In this document: piece after piece, positions 8,498 through 16,796 of the stretch
Layout of the letters: every line of letters starts with the position of its first letter
How positions within the stretch are numbered: position 1 is the stretch's first letter
Origin: Tumebacillus_A lipolyticus
Lineage (GTDB): Bacteria; Bacillota; Bacilli; Tumebacillales; Tumebacillaceae
DNA: 64,000 bases
Assembly: GCF_042682745.1 (NCBI RefSeq)
Contig: NZ_JBHUIO010000005.1
Location: 1,327,371 to 1,391,370, forward strand
Reading direction: 5' to 3'
Notes under the pieces: generated by a model
What the model was told of the DNA's origin: nothing
Databases searched by the model: none
The model's input: only the letters and a program-made list of their open reading frames with translations
Position numbers and translations under genes: made by a program

Positions 8498-9766
8498 TCA
8501 AGACTTATATGCACTGCGTTTAGCAGACGGGAATAACGCTTGGACTGCCCACATGATCAGCCAGATACAGGCGACCGCGAGGAACGGCAGGGAGCTGTAC
8601 GACAGAAGCGACTGGCTGTCCGGGCCAGAAATCAGCGGCAAGCACAGCGCCAGAGCAATGAACAGCGTGCCATCAACCGCATCGGCCAAGGCGATCACCC
8701 GTCCTCGCATCGAACTGGGCGTGCGCATCAACTCTACTTCAAGCAACGTCGAGGGCAAGAACATGGCAATCCAGATCACAAAGTAAAACGCATATCCGAC
8801 GCTGAGCGGCCAAAGTGCAAGTCCGATCGTCGCCAAGGAGATCAAAAGCAACGGCACCGCATATCCATATGCCAAACGGCCGGGCCGGACGAACCATTTT
8901 TGCCAATGGACTGAGAAGTAAGCGCCGACTGCCATCCCAATCGCCGCCACAAAGCGGTAAATCCCGTAGTATTTCTCGCCATCGGTCATCATCGAGCCCA
9001 GTACCGGAACGAGCAAGACATCTGACAAACTCAGTGCCCCCCAGAGCAAAGTCGCCCCGGCAATCAACATGCGTATCGTACGATGCTGCCAAAGGTACGC
9101 CATGCAGTCGCGGAGAGTCGGTTGGGCTCCTGTGCTCTCTTCGACCTCCCCAGCGTCTGCAGTTGCCTCACCAGTCTGTTCCGCCCAGTTGACTTTCGGC
9201 AATACGAGCCATGAGGCAATCCCCGCCGCCAAAAAGGACAGGGCATTGAACAGCAAGACATACACCACCACATCGTTCAGCAGACCATAAGTCGCAATCG
9301 CAGCGCCCAACACGCGACCGATGCCGTTGAGGACGCCTAGAAAACCATTCGCAATCGGCAACTGCTCATCGGTCAGCAATGCGGGAAAGCTGGAGACCAT
9401 CGCAGGTCGATACGGCAAGACCACGATCCCTGCCAACAAGGCCAAGGAGAGAATCCACAGCGTCGATTGATTATAGATCGCCATCAAAATAGAAATAAGT
9501 GCAAGCAGCAAGTTGATGATCGTCGTTAAATTCCGCCGTGAAAAGCGGTCAGCGATCGCCCCAGCAAACGGGAGCAACAAAAACTGCGGAGCAAAGCGCA
9601 ACAGCAAAAACAGCCCAAAGATAAACGAGGATTCAGAAACTGTATAAACATAAGCGGCCAAAGCAATCCCTTGCGCCATGTCCCCCAGTCGAGAAGCCGA
9701 CTCGGTCGACGCCAAGAACATGAACTTGCGATTGCGGAAAATCGGACGGTACTCGCTAAAAATCAT
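8498..9766 (-). CDS. MFS exporter, probable transporter of the RiPP cluster
   Basis: A 422-residue MFS protein with about 12 helices, most like the EntS/MFS_3 exporter group (start IFRNRKFMFLASTESASRLGD, motif AGAIADRFSRRN). The ATG follows AGGAGGAGATGC. It is the last gene of the leftward biosynthetic group, about 80 nt after the hydroxylase gene and beyond a weak hairpin, so partial read-through could co-express it. Being next to the peptide-modifying genes suggests it exports the modified peptide or protects the producer. The substrate is inference. Confidence 0.85.
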   Translation of the reverse strand: MIFSEYRPIFRNRKFMFLASTESASRLGDMAQGIALAAYVYTVSESSFIFGLFLLLRFAPQFLLLPFAGAIADRFSRRNLTTIINLLLALISILMAIYNQSTLWILSLALLAGIVVLPYRPAMVSSFPALLTDEQLPIANGFLGVLNGIGRVLGAAIATYGLLNDVVVYVLLFNALSFLAAGIASWLVLPKVNWAEQTGEATADAGEVEESTGAQPTLRDCMAYLWQHRTIRMLIAGATLLWGALSLSDVLLVPVLGSMMTDGEKYYGIYRFVAAIGMAVGAYFSVHWQKWFVRPGRLAYGYAVPLLLISLATIGLALWPLSVGYAFYFVIWIAMFLPSTLLEVELMRTPSSMRGRVIALADAVDGTLFIALALCLPLISGPDSQSLLSYSSLPFLAVACIWLIMWAVQALFPSAKRSAYKS

Positions 9767-9807
9767 TGCATCTCCTCCTGTGTCTGTTCCCTGTGCCTAA
9801 ATGAACA

Positions 9808-9838
9808 AAGCGACCTCACGAAAACGCGAGGCCATTTT
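9808..9838 (-). terminator. Weak terminator between hydroxylase and exporter genes
   Basis: GGCCTCGCG and CGTGAGGTCG arms form a hairpin with a short, interrupted T tract, so termination may be partial. Confidence 0.55.
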
Positions 9839-9844
9839 ATTATT

Positions 9845-11050
9845 TTACTGAATATAAGACTCCATAAGCGACATAAGCTCTTCGCCATCGGGAGTCAACT
9901 TGCCATGTTCCCGCATCATCGCCAAGCCTTTGACCAGTTGCTCCTGCTTCACCGCGAGTTCTGCCAGCAACTCTTCGCGATACAGATTCGAATTGGCCAG
10001 CAATTGCTTGTACAACTCCATCACGCGGACATGTACAAAACAGCCGTGATAGATGCCAAACAAGGGCCGCAGCTCTTGACGCCAAGGCGAGCTGTACCGT
10101 TCGCTCATATCGTTCAACATATGCGGGCGACCGCTCATCATCGCGTTCAGGCGCAAATGGCTGGATTCGTGCACGATCCACTCCGCCCAGAGCAATGGCG
10201 TATGCGGGTTGTGCGCGTACAGTGTCGTGCCATGCGCTCGGAAATCGGAAAACGAGATCGGTGCCGGTCGTTCTACCAGCACCAAGCGACGAACATAGCC
10301 GCGCAATTCCGCGTACATCTCCGGCCAAAACTCTTTGACCAACTCCGCGCCGCGACGCATGTTGGCTACCACTTCGTCAGCTGGATCTTGTGCGACCTTG
10401 ACGTCTCGATCCATGCCGAGCTCTTTACTGCTGAGGAACGGGATGTAGCGGTCTAGCCACGGAGAATCCACGTCATAGCGCAACTCGATATCGGTCGAGA
10501 GCGCAATCCCCTCTTGAAACTCGTCAAACGAATCCAGCAACACCTGACGCTCCAGCTCTACGTTCCCTTTCGCCCCGACCAGCGTTATGGAATCGGTGCT
10601 CAACTGCGCGGTCATGAGATCGTCGAGAACATCTAACGGGAGGTCTACCCAACGGCGGACGAGGTAGGTCTGCCCCACACGATTCTGGGAAAGTGCCACT
10701 TGGCCTTCAGACGCGACGAATCCGTTCTGCAACCACAGCGGCAACACGATGTCCCGATACCCTTCAGCGAGCAATCGACTCCACTCGCTGCCGCTTGGTT
10801 CCGCCGTACGAACCGCTTCACACCAGACAAAGACGGACGGATGCAACAAGAGGTGATCGCGTTTTGCCGCATCTAGCGCTTTGATCGCTTCTACAGCTTC
10901 GTTCAGCCATTGAGCCCCTTGTTGTTGCAGAGCTTGACCGAGCATTCCCAGCAGTTTCAGATTGCGCAAAGCCAGCAACTGGCGAGGAATGTCATCTTGC
11001 ACATGTGCAGGTGCTGGTTGTAGGCTCAATCCGATCATCGACGTTGCCAT
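9845..11050 (-). CDS. HExxH-type peptide beta-hydroxylase-like RiPP maturase
   Basis: This 401-residue protein has EWIVHESSHLRLN near residue 294. It resembles the 'HEXXH motif' RiPP maturase family, several of which have been shown to be iron and alpha-ketoglutarate-dependent peptide beta-hydroxylases rather than proteases. The rest of the fold is helical, with no signal peptide. It follows the MNIO gene by 13 nt and is the last modifying enzyme before a weak terminator. In this operon it probably hydroxylates a side chain, perhaps Asp, Asn or a Leu/Val of the precursor core. The target is unknown. Confidence 0.8.
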   Translation of the reverse strand: MATSMIGLSLQPAPAHVQDDIPRQLLALRNLKLLGMLGQALQQQGAQWLNEAVEAIKALDAAKRDHLLLHPSVFVWCEAVRTAEPSGSEWSRLLAEGYRDIVLPLWLQNGFVASEGQVALSQNRVGQTYLVRRWVDLPLDVLDDLMTAQLSTDSITLVGAKGNVELERQVLLDSFDEFQEGIALSTDIELRYDVDSPWLDRYIPFLSSKELGMDRDVKVAQDPADEVVANMRRGAELVKEFWPEMYAELRGYVRRLVLVERPAPISFSDFRAHGTTLYAHNPHTPLLWAEWIVHESSHLRLNAMMSGRPHMLNDMSERYSSPWRQELRPLFGIYHGCFVHVRVMELYKQLLANSNLYREELLAELAVKQEQLVKGLAMMREHGKLTPDGEELMSLMESYIQ

Positions 11051-11063
11051 GAGTATGCCCTCC

Positions 11064-11900
11064 TCAGATTCCTAGTTTGGATTTTTGTTGTTGAAGCTTC
11101 TCCGTCACGCGCAGAATCGACTCTCGGTAGCGATCCAGCTTCACATTGCGTCCCAGCTCGACCGTGATGCCGCGCACTTGCGGGAAGCGTTCCAAGCAAA
11201 TTTCCACCTGCCGCCAACGATCTTCGAACGTCATCGAGCTGCGTTGATTCAAGATCCCGCTGGCCCCGATGTGCAATTCCATCACATGCGCGCCGTCCAA
11301 TTCATCCAGAATCGATTCAAAAGACATGCCAAAGCTGTTCGCAGTCGAGGTCGTATGCGGAATGTCCAAGATGATCGGCGTCCTCGCGCCAACCGAGATG
11401 TTGCGCAAAAGGCGATAATCGTCGAGCGCATCACGTTCGCCCCATGGGCTGTAGCGCGGCCCGAGCTCGATCACGATCGGCATGCCATAACGCTCTCGAT
11501 AGTCACAGACCCGTTGGATAACGCGCTCTTCCAAGCCTTCGTCATGCACCGGCGGGAACAGATAGCCGAATCGCACACCGTCAGTCGTTCCCACTACGGA
11601 AATGTGATCTCCGAACCAATGAGCTCCGAGCCGTTGCGCTTGGTGAAAAGCATCTGCCAACAGTTCCGGAGACGGCTCGCGCAAGTCGGCGAGGCCCAGT
11701 GTGCTGCAATGGGCGACGATCGGGAAGTTTTTCGGGATCTTGGCAGTTGGAGTTGGGAGATGCACTTCCAGATAAGTGCTGCTCGGGTCGAGATCGCGTG
11801 TGATGAAGTCGATGTATTCCTCATCTTCCTCCCACGCCACCCCAACGCCCAAGAACGGAATGTCCCAACCTTGCTTTTTGCGTTCACTCACGAGATTCAC
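11064..11900 (-). CDS. MNIO (DUF692) multinuclear iron-dependent oxidase
   Basis: The 278-residue TIM barrel carries the ligand-bearing strands expected for MNIO enzymes such as MbnB and TglH: YLEVHLPT, IVAHCS, FGDHISVVG, IVIELGPRYSPWG, IILDIPHT and VMELHIG. These supply the His, Glu and Asp residues that bind two or three iron ions. The start is a GTG that overlaps the stop of the asparagine-synthetase-like gene (GTGA at 11897-11900); a second GTG three codons later is an alternative. MNIOs act on precursor peptides together with an RRE-bearing partner protein. The predicted precursor here has no cysteine, so a Cys-based reaction is excluded for it; Asp or Asn chemistry is more likely. Confidence 0.88.
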   Translation of the reverse strand: MNLVSERKKQGWDIPFLGVGVAWEEDEEYIDFITRDLDPSSTYLEVHLPTPTAKIPKNFPIVAHCSTLGLADLREPSPELLADAFHQAQRLGAHWFGDHISVVGTTDGVRFGYLFPPVHDEGLEERVIQRVCDYRERYGMPIVIELGPRYSPWGERDALDDYRLLRNISVGARTPIILDIPHTTSTANSFGMSFESILDELDGAHVMELHIGASGILNQRSSMTFEDRWRQVEICLERFPQVRGITVELGRNVKLDRYRESILRVTEKLQQQKSKLGI

Positions 11901-13678
11901 CTCACACTTGTCGTCGCAGCCCTGTTGGCTACGCGAATTCCATTTTGATCACACCACAGCGCAAACGCGTACAGGTACCACATCGCGCTGCTCGTCTGGT
12001 AGAGTTCCAACGGAGGACGCGAGGTCAACAACGACCGCTCATCTGAGAAAAACGACTCGACCGCAGTCTTATCGACGAGATCCCCCAATGGGTCGCTCAT
12101 CAGCAACTCCTGCACACGACCGGCCAGCTTGCCGTGCTTCATCCAGAAAAATACCGGGTGCGGGAACCCGCACTTCGGCCTTTTTTGAATCTCCGGCGGA
12201 ATGCGGTCGATGGCGAGTTTGCGTAGCGCTTCCTTGTTCACATCTGGCGAGCAGGACAGCGCCAGCCGCACGAATGCCTGATCCAGTAAAGGTACGCGAG
12301 CTTCGACAGACGATCCCATCGTGCCCAAGTCGACACGAGGCAAAGCGTCCGCTTCCAAGTGGAACATGCCAAACATCCGGATCGAATCTGCTAAGCTCAA
12401 GCCGTCATGCTGGAACTGTTCAAAGCGAATCTGCCTCCGCTCTCGGCTCCAGGCATGCGCGCTTGTCCACTCGTCCTGCCCCACCGCGAGCAAGCTTCGC
12501 GTCTTGGAGGACGCCATCCACTCATCAAATTCAGCAAAAGACTGCGTGTGCAACCATTCATAACTGCCAAAAATCTCATCGCTGCCAGTCCCGGTGACCA
12601 CCACGCGCAACCCTTTTTCCGCCGCCGCCCTCCCGAGTTCGTGATAGGCAACGATTGTCGGGTCCATCGAAAAACCGTCCTGTCGACCGATTGCCGTCGG
12701 CAACACTTCCAAAAAGCGCTCTTCGGTCAGAGTTAGCTCGTGCAAAGGAACGTTCAAGGTGTTGCACACAAAGCGCGAAAACGGCAACTCCGAAAACGAG
12801 AACTCACCCGTTTTCTCATAGCGCAACGTAAGCGCCTCCACTTGTGCCCCTTGATGAACCAGTTCGGCCAATACCGTACTTGAATCGACACCTCCGGAGA
12901 CGAACATCCCCATCGGCTGGTCGACCTCAATCGTTTCCTGAATGGCACGCACAAAGTACCCTTCCAGCGCGTCTAGGTTCGCACTCTCATGCGTCAGCCA
13001 CAGCTTGTCCGCCGCTTCAACCTCCAAGCGACCGTCTCGTTGCAGACGGACAATCGAGCCTGGCTCGACTTTTCGAATCGAAGCGACCAAGGTTTCCGGT
13101 TGCAACAGCGTGTCGCGGTACATCAGATATTCCAATGCCGTATCCCGTGTGACAGTAAGCGGCTGTTGCAAGGCGCGCATCATCGCGAGGATTGCGGTAA
13201 ATTCGGACGCGTACAGGTGGCCTCCGTCCTCGGTGTGGGCGTAGTACAGCGGTTTGATGCCCGGAAAATCGCGGGCCAACACCAAGCTGCTCGTCTCGAT
13301 CTCCCAAGCGGCGATGGCGTACATCCCTCGCAATTCTTTTAACACCGTCCATCCTTGACGTTCTAGCGCAACGGCGATGGTCTCCGTATCGCTTTCCGTC
13401 ACCCAGTTGTGGTCGGCACCGAAACGCTGTCGGAGCTCTTGGTGATTGTTCAGCTCCCCGTTGAAGGTGACAATCCAACGACCGCCCGGAAGTGCAAACG
13501 GTTGATGCGCCGAGGAGCTTCGATCCCGAATCGCCAATCGCACAGCGCCAAGTGACGCTTCGCCCTCATCTCGCACTTCCAAATGGTCAGGGCCACGATG
13601 CCGCAGATGATTCAAACCGAGTGCCGCAATCTCTTGTCCCTGCTGGCCCACACGAACTGCTCCAGCAATCCCGCACAT
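11897..13678 (-). CDS. Glutamine-dependent asparagine synthetase homologue in RiPP operon
   Basis: The protein of 593 residues starts MCGIAGAV at an ATG 6 nt after GGAGGTG, which exposes the catalytic Cys2 of the class II glutaminase domain; RHRGPD also matches. The synthetase half has the ATP pyrophosphatase loop FVSGGVDSS and GTGSDEIFGSYEW. Both active sites therefore look intact. This differs from lasso-peptide cyclases, which use the same fold but often have a degenerate glutaminase half. Here it could amidate an Asp/Glu side chain or the C-terminus of the precursor, or close a lactam. It might also simply supply asparagine, but its place inside the operon argues for a peptide substrate. 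Confidence 0.85.
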   Translation of the reverse strand: MCGIAGAVRVGQQGQEIAALGLNHLRHRGPDHLEVRDEGEASLGAVRLAIRDRSSSAHQPFALPGGRWIVTFNGELNNHQELRQRFGADHNWVTESDTETIAVALERQGWTVLKELRGMYAIAAWEIETSSLVLARDFPGIKPLYYAHTEDGGHLYASEFTAILAMMRALQQPLTVTRDTALEYLMYRDTLLQPETLVASIRKVEPGSIVRLQRDGRLEVEAADKLWLTHESANLDALEGYFVRAIQETIEVDQPMGMFVSGGVDSSTVLAELVHQGAQVEALTLRYEKTGEFSFSELPFSRFVCNTLNVPLHELTLTEERFLEVLPTAIGRQDGFSMDPTIVAYHELGRAAAEKGLRVVVTGTGSDEIFGSYEWLHTQSFAEFDEWMASSKTRSLLAVGQDEWTSAHAWSRERRQIRFEQFQHDGLSLADSIRMFGMFHLEADALPRVDLGTMGSSVEARVPLLDQAFVRLALSCSPDVNKEALRKLAIDRIPPEIQKRPKCGFPHPVFFWMKHGKLAGRVQELLMSDPLGDLVDKTAVESFFSDERSLLTSRPPLELYQTSSAMWYLYAFALWCDQNGIRVANRAATTSVR

Positions 13679-13683
13679 ACGTT

Positions 13684-14865
13684 TCACACCTCCGTAGTTT
13701 TGCTCGGCTCCAGATGTCCGGTGGAGATCGCCAATCCTGTCAGCAACAATCGAAACACAATCTGCGCTGTCAACATCCCCTCATCCTTGGACTGTTGGTA
13801 CTCCACAATGTCTCCAGCGTCGATGTGCGCCCGTTCGTGCAAGAACTTCAATTGCTCGTCCAACTCGGTCAGTCGCAGCCCATTCGGTACGGGTGAGGAG
13901 ACGGCCGGTGCTACACTCGGGTCCAACACATCGAGGTCGAGGGAGCAGTACACCGCGATTTCCTGAAAGGCAGAGAATGGAATGTCCTGCACCGAGGAGA
14001 CGATGTGCAGCTTCGGATGCTGCACACGGGACGGTCCCTCGGGGACGATACCGCGATTTCCGATCTGATACACAGCTGCCAGTTGCGGGTCGTCCAGCAA
14101 CCAACCGACGACATTGGCGCTATGCACAGGCTCCACTGGAGGAGCGGCGTCCAGATGAGCATCGAAGAACACCAGCACGACGGGCTTGCCCGTTTTTCGC
14201 GCGAGAGCTCGAACCCCGGCGTATGTGATCGAATGGTCGCCACCAAGCATCCACACCGACTGCTTCGCTGGAAGTTCTTCCACCAACGACTGGGTCAACT
14301 GCTCAAGATAGTCGGTCGACCCGACCGCTTTTTCCGGTTCGGCGACAAACGCATTCAGGCGAGCTCCGCGCAACAGCGTATACGCCCCGCCCCACAGATC
14401 ACGGATGTACCAGCCGACCAATCCGCTGAGATCGGGGAGCCACTCTCCTTCGAGGTAACGGCTGACCATTCGCAAATGCTCCGGCCCTTTTCGTGCCCCA
14501 AACGACACCTGCGATCCTGTATCAAAAGGCACACAGACAATCGAAGCCTCTGCCTGAGGATCGGTTCCCGTCGTTCTTCCGAAAAAAGGAACCCCTTTGA
14601 GGAGGGGCCCTTTTTTTCGATCCTCCGCTTTCCCCGACGGCGTCAACATGTTCAACCGCAGCAACAACTGAAGTTGTGCCGGCTCCAGGAGATCATCAAA
14701 GGAAGCGGTCACCCCCAGATAGGGAGCGATGCGTTTCCAAACAGCGGCCGGCAACCACGTTTCGGTATTAGTCCCCCGAATCGCCACGAGCACAAAGTCA
14801 TGCTGGACTTTCATCGGGACGAGATTTTGATTCAGCAATAAAGTAGGTAGGCGAGAGTCTGACAT
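13684..14865 (-). CDS. Arginase-family enzyme with N-terminal RRE-like domain (putative peptide arginase)
   Basis: Residues ~100-380 form an arginase/agmatinase fold with the manganese-binding motifs GGDHS, FFDAHLD and CSLDLDVLDPS. The first ~85 residues are extra: strands around HDFVLVAIRG, then helices in WLPAAVWKRIAPYLG and EPAQLQLLLRLNML, which resemble the PqqD-like winged-helix RiPP recognition element. Peptide arginases that turn Arg into ornithine inside a RiPP are known (OspR type). Here the only arginines of the nearby precursor are two in its C-terminal tail. The gene starts at an ATG after AAAGGACG and ends 5 nt before the synthetase start. The arginase fold is secure; the peptide substrate is inference. 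Confidence 0.85.
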   Translation of the reverse strand: MSDSRLPTLLLNQNLVPMKVQHDFVLVAIRGTNTETWLPAAVWKRIAPYLGVTASFDDLLEPAQLQLLLRLNMLTPSGKAEDRKKGPLLKGVPFFGRTTGTDPQAEASIVCVPFDTGSQVSFGARKGPEHLRMVSRYLEGEWLPDLSGLVGWYIRDLWGGAYTLLRGARLNAFVAEPEKAVGSTDYLEQLTQSLVEELPAKQSVWMLGGDHSITYAGVRALARKTGKPVVLVFFDAHLDAAPPVEPVHSANVVGWLLDDPQLAAVYQIGNRGIVPEGPSRVQHPKLHIVSSVQDIPFSAFQEIAVYCSLDLDVLDPSVAPAVSSPVPNGLRLTELDEQLKFLHERAHIDAGDIVEYQQSKDEGMLTAQIVFRLLLTGLAISTGHLEPSKTTEV

Positions 14866-14882
14866 AGCAAACGTCCTTTCGA

Positions 14883-14907
14883 TGAGTAACGCATAGCGCG
14901 CTAGGTG
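14883..14907. repeat. Right-hand partner (3' arm) of inverted repeat bracketing the precursor gene
   Basis: A 25-nt sequence with palindromic core TAGCGCGCTA, matching the reverse complement of 15156-15180 at 23 of 25 positions. In the leftward transcript it is the 3' arm, between the precursor stop and the arginase ribosome binding site. Confidence 0.85.
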
Positions 14908-14980
14908 TCTATCAAAAAGTGCACGAATTACAGGTTGTTACGGACTTGCGAGCTAAAGCGGGTGTAGCGAAAGTCAACGA

Positions 14981-15115
14981 CTAGTTGTCGACGCGCGAAC
15001 GCAACAGGGAGCCGAGCACGCCATCGGTGATTTCACCGTTGGAACCAGCTTCGAAAAAGCCCGGTGCTACCATTTCTTGCAGTTCTTCCAAAGAGAGTTC
15101 TTTTTTGTTTTCCAT
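14981..15115 (-). CDS. 44-residue RiPP precursor peptide
   Basis: The ATG at 15115 lies 8 nt after GGAGGTAG and the frame ends at TAG. The N-terminal half (MENKKELSLEELQEMVAPG) looks like a RiPP leader, with the acidic amphipathic helix ELSLEELQEMV and a Pro-Gly junction. The remaining 25 residues (from FFEAGSNGEITDG to LLRSRVDN) form the likely core. The core has no Cys, Ser-rich or Thr-rich stretch, and ends Arg39-Ser-Arg41-Val-Asp43-Asn44. The two Arg are the only arginines in the whole peptide, matching an arginase in the operon. The Asp-Asn end and core Asp/Asn residues are candidate sites for the MNIO and hydroxylase. No similar peptide is known to me. Confidence 0.85.
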   Translation of the reverse strand: MENKKELSLEELQEMVAPGFFEAGSNGEITDGVLGSLLRSRVDN

Positions 15116-15155
15116 GATTCTCTACCTCCAATTAGTGGATATGTTGCTGGAAATT

Positions 15156-15180
15156 CATCTAGCGCGCTATGCATTACTCA
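15156..15180. repeat. Left-hand partner (5' arm) of inverted repeat bracketing the precursor gene
   Basis: Reverse-complement partner of 14883-14907. In RNA the arms pair along 25 nt, with one of the two differences converted into a U-G wobble. The arm lies between the RRE-protein stop and the precursor ribosome binding site. Confidence 0.85.
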
Positions 15181-15202
15181 CCAGAACCAAGACGCAGGAC
15201 TG

Positions 15203-15994
15203 CTATTGCTTCACCAAACGTTGGACTCGTTCGTGTTCAAACTGTCCCAGGTCGTTGCACAACAACCCGAGGGAAACCGCCATTTTTACAACTTGTGCTT
15301 CCCAAGCGTTGTCCTGCATGGTGTGACCATCGACGAATTTGAGCAAATAGTGATAAATCTCCGAACTGATGCGGAAGCTGCGCCCGCCGGGTGCGATCGC
15401 ATACCATTTCGGAATGACGGCCACTTCGTTATTTTCAAGAATCGCGAGCACGTCGTGTGAGACCGCAAGCAACGAGGAGGCCTGCGACAAGAAGAGGCGG
15501 GTCGTAAGTTCCCCCGTATGCGGAGTGTTCGGCAAGAGGTAGGCGGAGCGGAATGTCGCATACTCCAACTCGGCGAGTTCCAACAGCTCTTGATCGAGAC
15601 CGGAAACTGTTCGCAGGAAGCAGATGAACGGCGTCGCTTTTTCAATCCCGCGTCCATAGCCTGCCGGGTGGGGCAGACTGTATTGGGGATCCCAGAGGAA
15701 CTCGGAGGAGAGGAATGCTTGGAACAGGTCGCTCTCGATAAATTCACCGCCGGTAGCGGACAGTCTGTTCAGCGTATGCTTGAGAATCGACTCGATCCCA
15801 CCGAAAATTTGGAGCCAGCGGCCGATGCGCTCGGCCTTCAAGGCGGTCATTTTCACATCGAGCAAGCGCTCGTCACCCAGTTCACGTACCGCTTGCTGGA
15901 AGGGCCCATCTGGAATGTCCGGGCTCCACTTGGGGTCGATGCTCATGCGAATCAACAAGTCCTGCTTGCTGATCGGCTGAGTTTGTAACGTCAT
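15203..15994 (-). CDS. RRE-like partner protein of the RiPP operon
   Basis: The 263-residue protein starts at the ATG at 15994, 6 nt after GGAGTGAGC; that binding site overlaps the end of the upstream gene. The N-terminal two thirds are helical and not recognised. The last ~70 residues (KWYAIAPGGRSFRISSEIYHYLL, split: strand, then FRISSEIYHYLLKFVDGHTM, then VVKMAVSLGLL) follow the PqqD-like winged-helix pattern with a 'DG' turn. MNIO enzymes usually work with such a partner, which binds the leader peptide. I infer that this protein presents the precursor to the oxidase. No catalytic motif is visible. Confidence 0.7.
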   Translation of the reverse strand: MTLQTQPISKQDLLIRMSIDPKWSPDIPDGPFQQAVRELGDERLLDVKMTALKAERIGRWLQIFGGIESILKHTLNRLSATGGEFIESDLFQAFLSSEFLWDPQYSLPHPAGYGRGIEKATPFICFLRTVSGLDQELLELAELEYATFRSAYLLPNTPHTGELTTRLFLSQASSLLAVSHDVLAILENNEVAVIPKWYAIAPGGRSFRISSEIYHYLLKFVDGHTMQDNAWEAQVVKMAVSLGLLCNDLGQFEHERVQRLVKQ

Positions 15995-16001
15995 CGTTCG
16001 C

Positions 16002-16796
16002 TCACTCCTCGTCCAAATATTTTGTGAGAATCTGCAAGTCCTGCTCAAATTGTGCATCGCTTGCCAAGCGGTCTGTCATCACGACCACACCCTGTTGAGG
16101 CTTGTCCAAAGTGGTCAGGAGCTCCCATACCTCGTCCACAACAGGTTGGCAGGCGCAGGGCAGCTCGGCAGGTCCGGCATCGTACACGCCGGAGACCCAG
16201 AACAATCCGATGGAGGGGCTGATCTCTCGAATTGCGGTTAAGATGGCCTCCCGATGTGCTTCGCCCCAGTTGCGGAGATCAGCGACCACCATTCCCAAAT
16301 CGAGGGAGAGCGGAAGATCCAAAGCGTTCAGGGCTGGAAGCAATTCCTGATAAAAGGTAGCGGGTGGCAGTACCATGTTGCGCACTGGATGCAGAACGAC
16401 AGGACTGTCGAGCCTCATCTGGTAGCGCTGTAGCCACTTTTCAACCGCTTCAACGGCAAAGTCTGCCGCTGGTTGAAACCCGCCTGGATCGAAGTATTGT
16501 TCCTGAGTGCCGAAGCTGGCAACCTTGAGGATCAACTGATCCGCATGAACAGTTTGGTAATTCCGAAAGCACTCGTCGTTCAACGCCTCAATCGTGGTCA
16601 GCGGCATCATGACCTTCGTGCCCATCTCGTAGTCACGGCGCACGAGCTGTGCGACAGCGAGCTCTCGTTCTGTGAAGGGCGCTCGGATCAGCACAGAATC
16701 GGCTCCCAGTGGCGCGAGGAGATGAGATTGTCGGAGTACCTCTTCAGAGTCTTCCAGAAAGACAATATGGCATTTTTTCATCATCGAAATCACCAT
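16002..16796 (-). CDS. Uncharacterised barrel-like protein, first gene of the RiPP operon
   Basis: This 264-residue protein is not confidently recognised. Alternating hydrophobic strands and helices (HIVFLEDS, GADSVLIRAPF, MGTKVMMPLTT, DSPVVLHPVRN, LPLSLDLGMVVADL, PSIGLFWVSGVYD) suggest a TIM barrel. The strand LPLSLDLGM aligns loosely with the ILDIPHT strand of the neighbouring MNIO, so it may be a degenerate paralogue lacking the iron ligands. Two starts are possible, 16796 and an ATG at 16784 with a better GGTG spacing. It is co-transcribed and almost abuts the RRE protein, which implies a role in maturation or immunity. Confidence 0.6.
   Translation of the reverse strand: MVISMMKKCHIVFLEDSEEVLRQSHLLAPLGADSVLIRAPFTERELAVAQLVRRDYEMGTKVMMPLTTIEALNDECFRNYQTVHADQLILKVASFGTQEQYFDPGGFQPAADFAVEAVEKWLQRYQMRLDSPVVLHPVRNMVLPPATFYQELLPALNALDLPLSLDLGMVVADLRNWGEAHREAILTAIREISPSIGLFWVSGVYDAGPAELPCACQPVVDEVWELLTTLDKPQQGVVVMTDRLASDAQFEQDLQILTKYLDEE

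Noticed and set aside
14883..15180. MITE-type transposable element carrying the precursor
   Set aside because: Target-site duplications were not seen next to the arms, and the arms pair well as RNA with a wobble; kept only as an alternative.
8498..16796. Lasso-peptide cluster
   Set aside because: No B1/B2 protease pair, the AsnB homologue keeps its glutaminase site, and arginase, MNIO and HExxH proteins are not lasso components.
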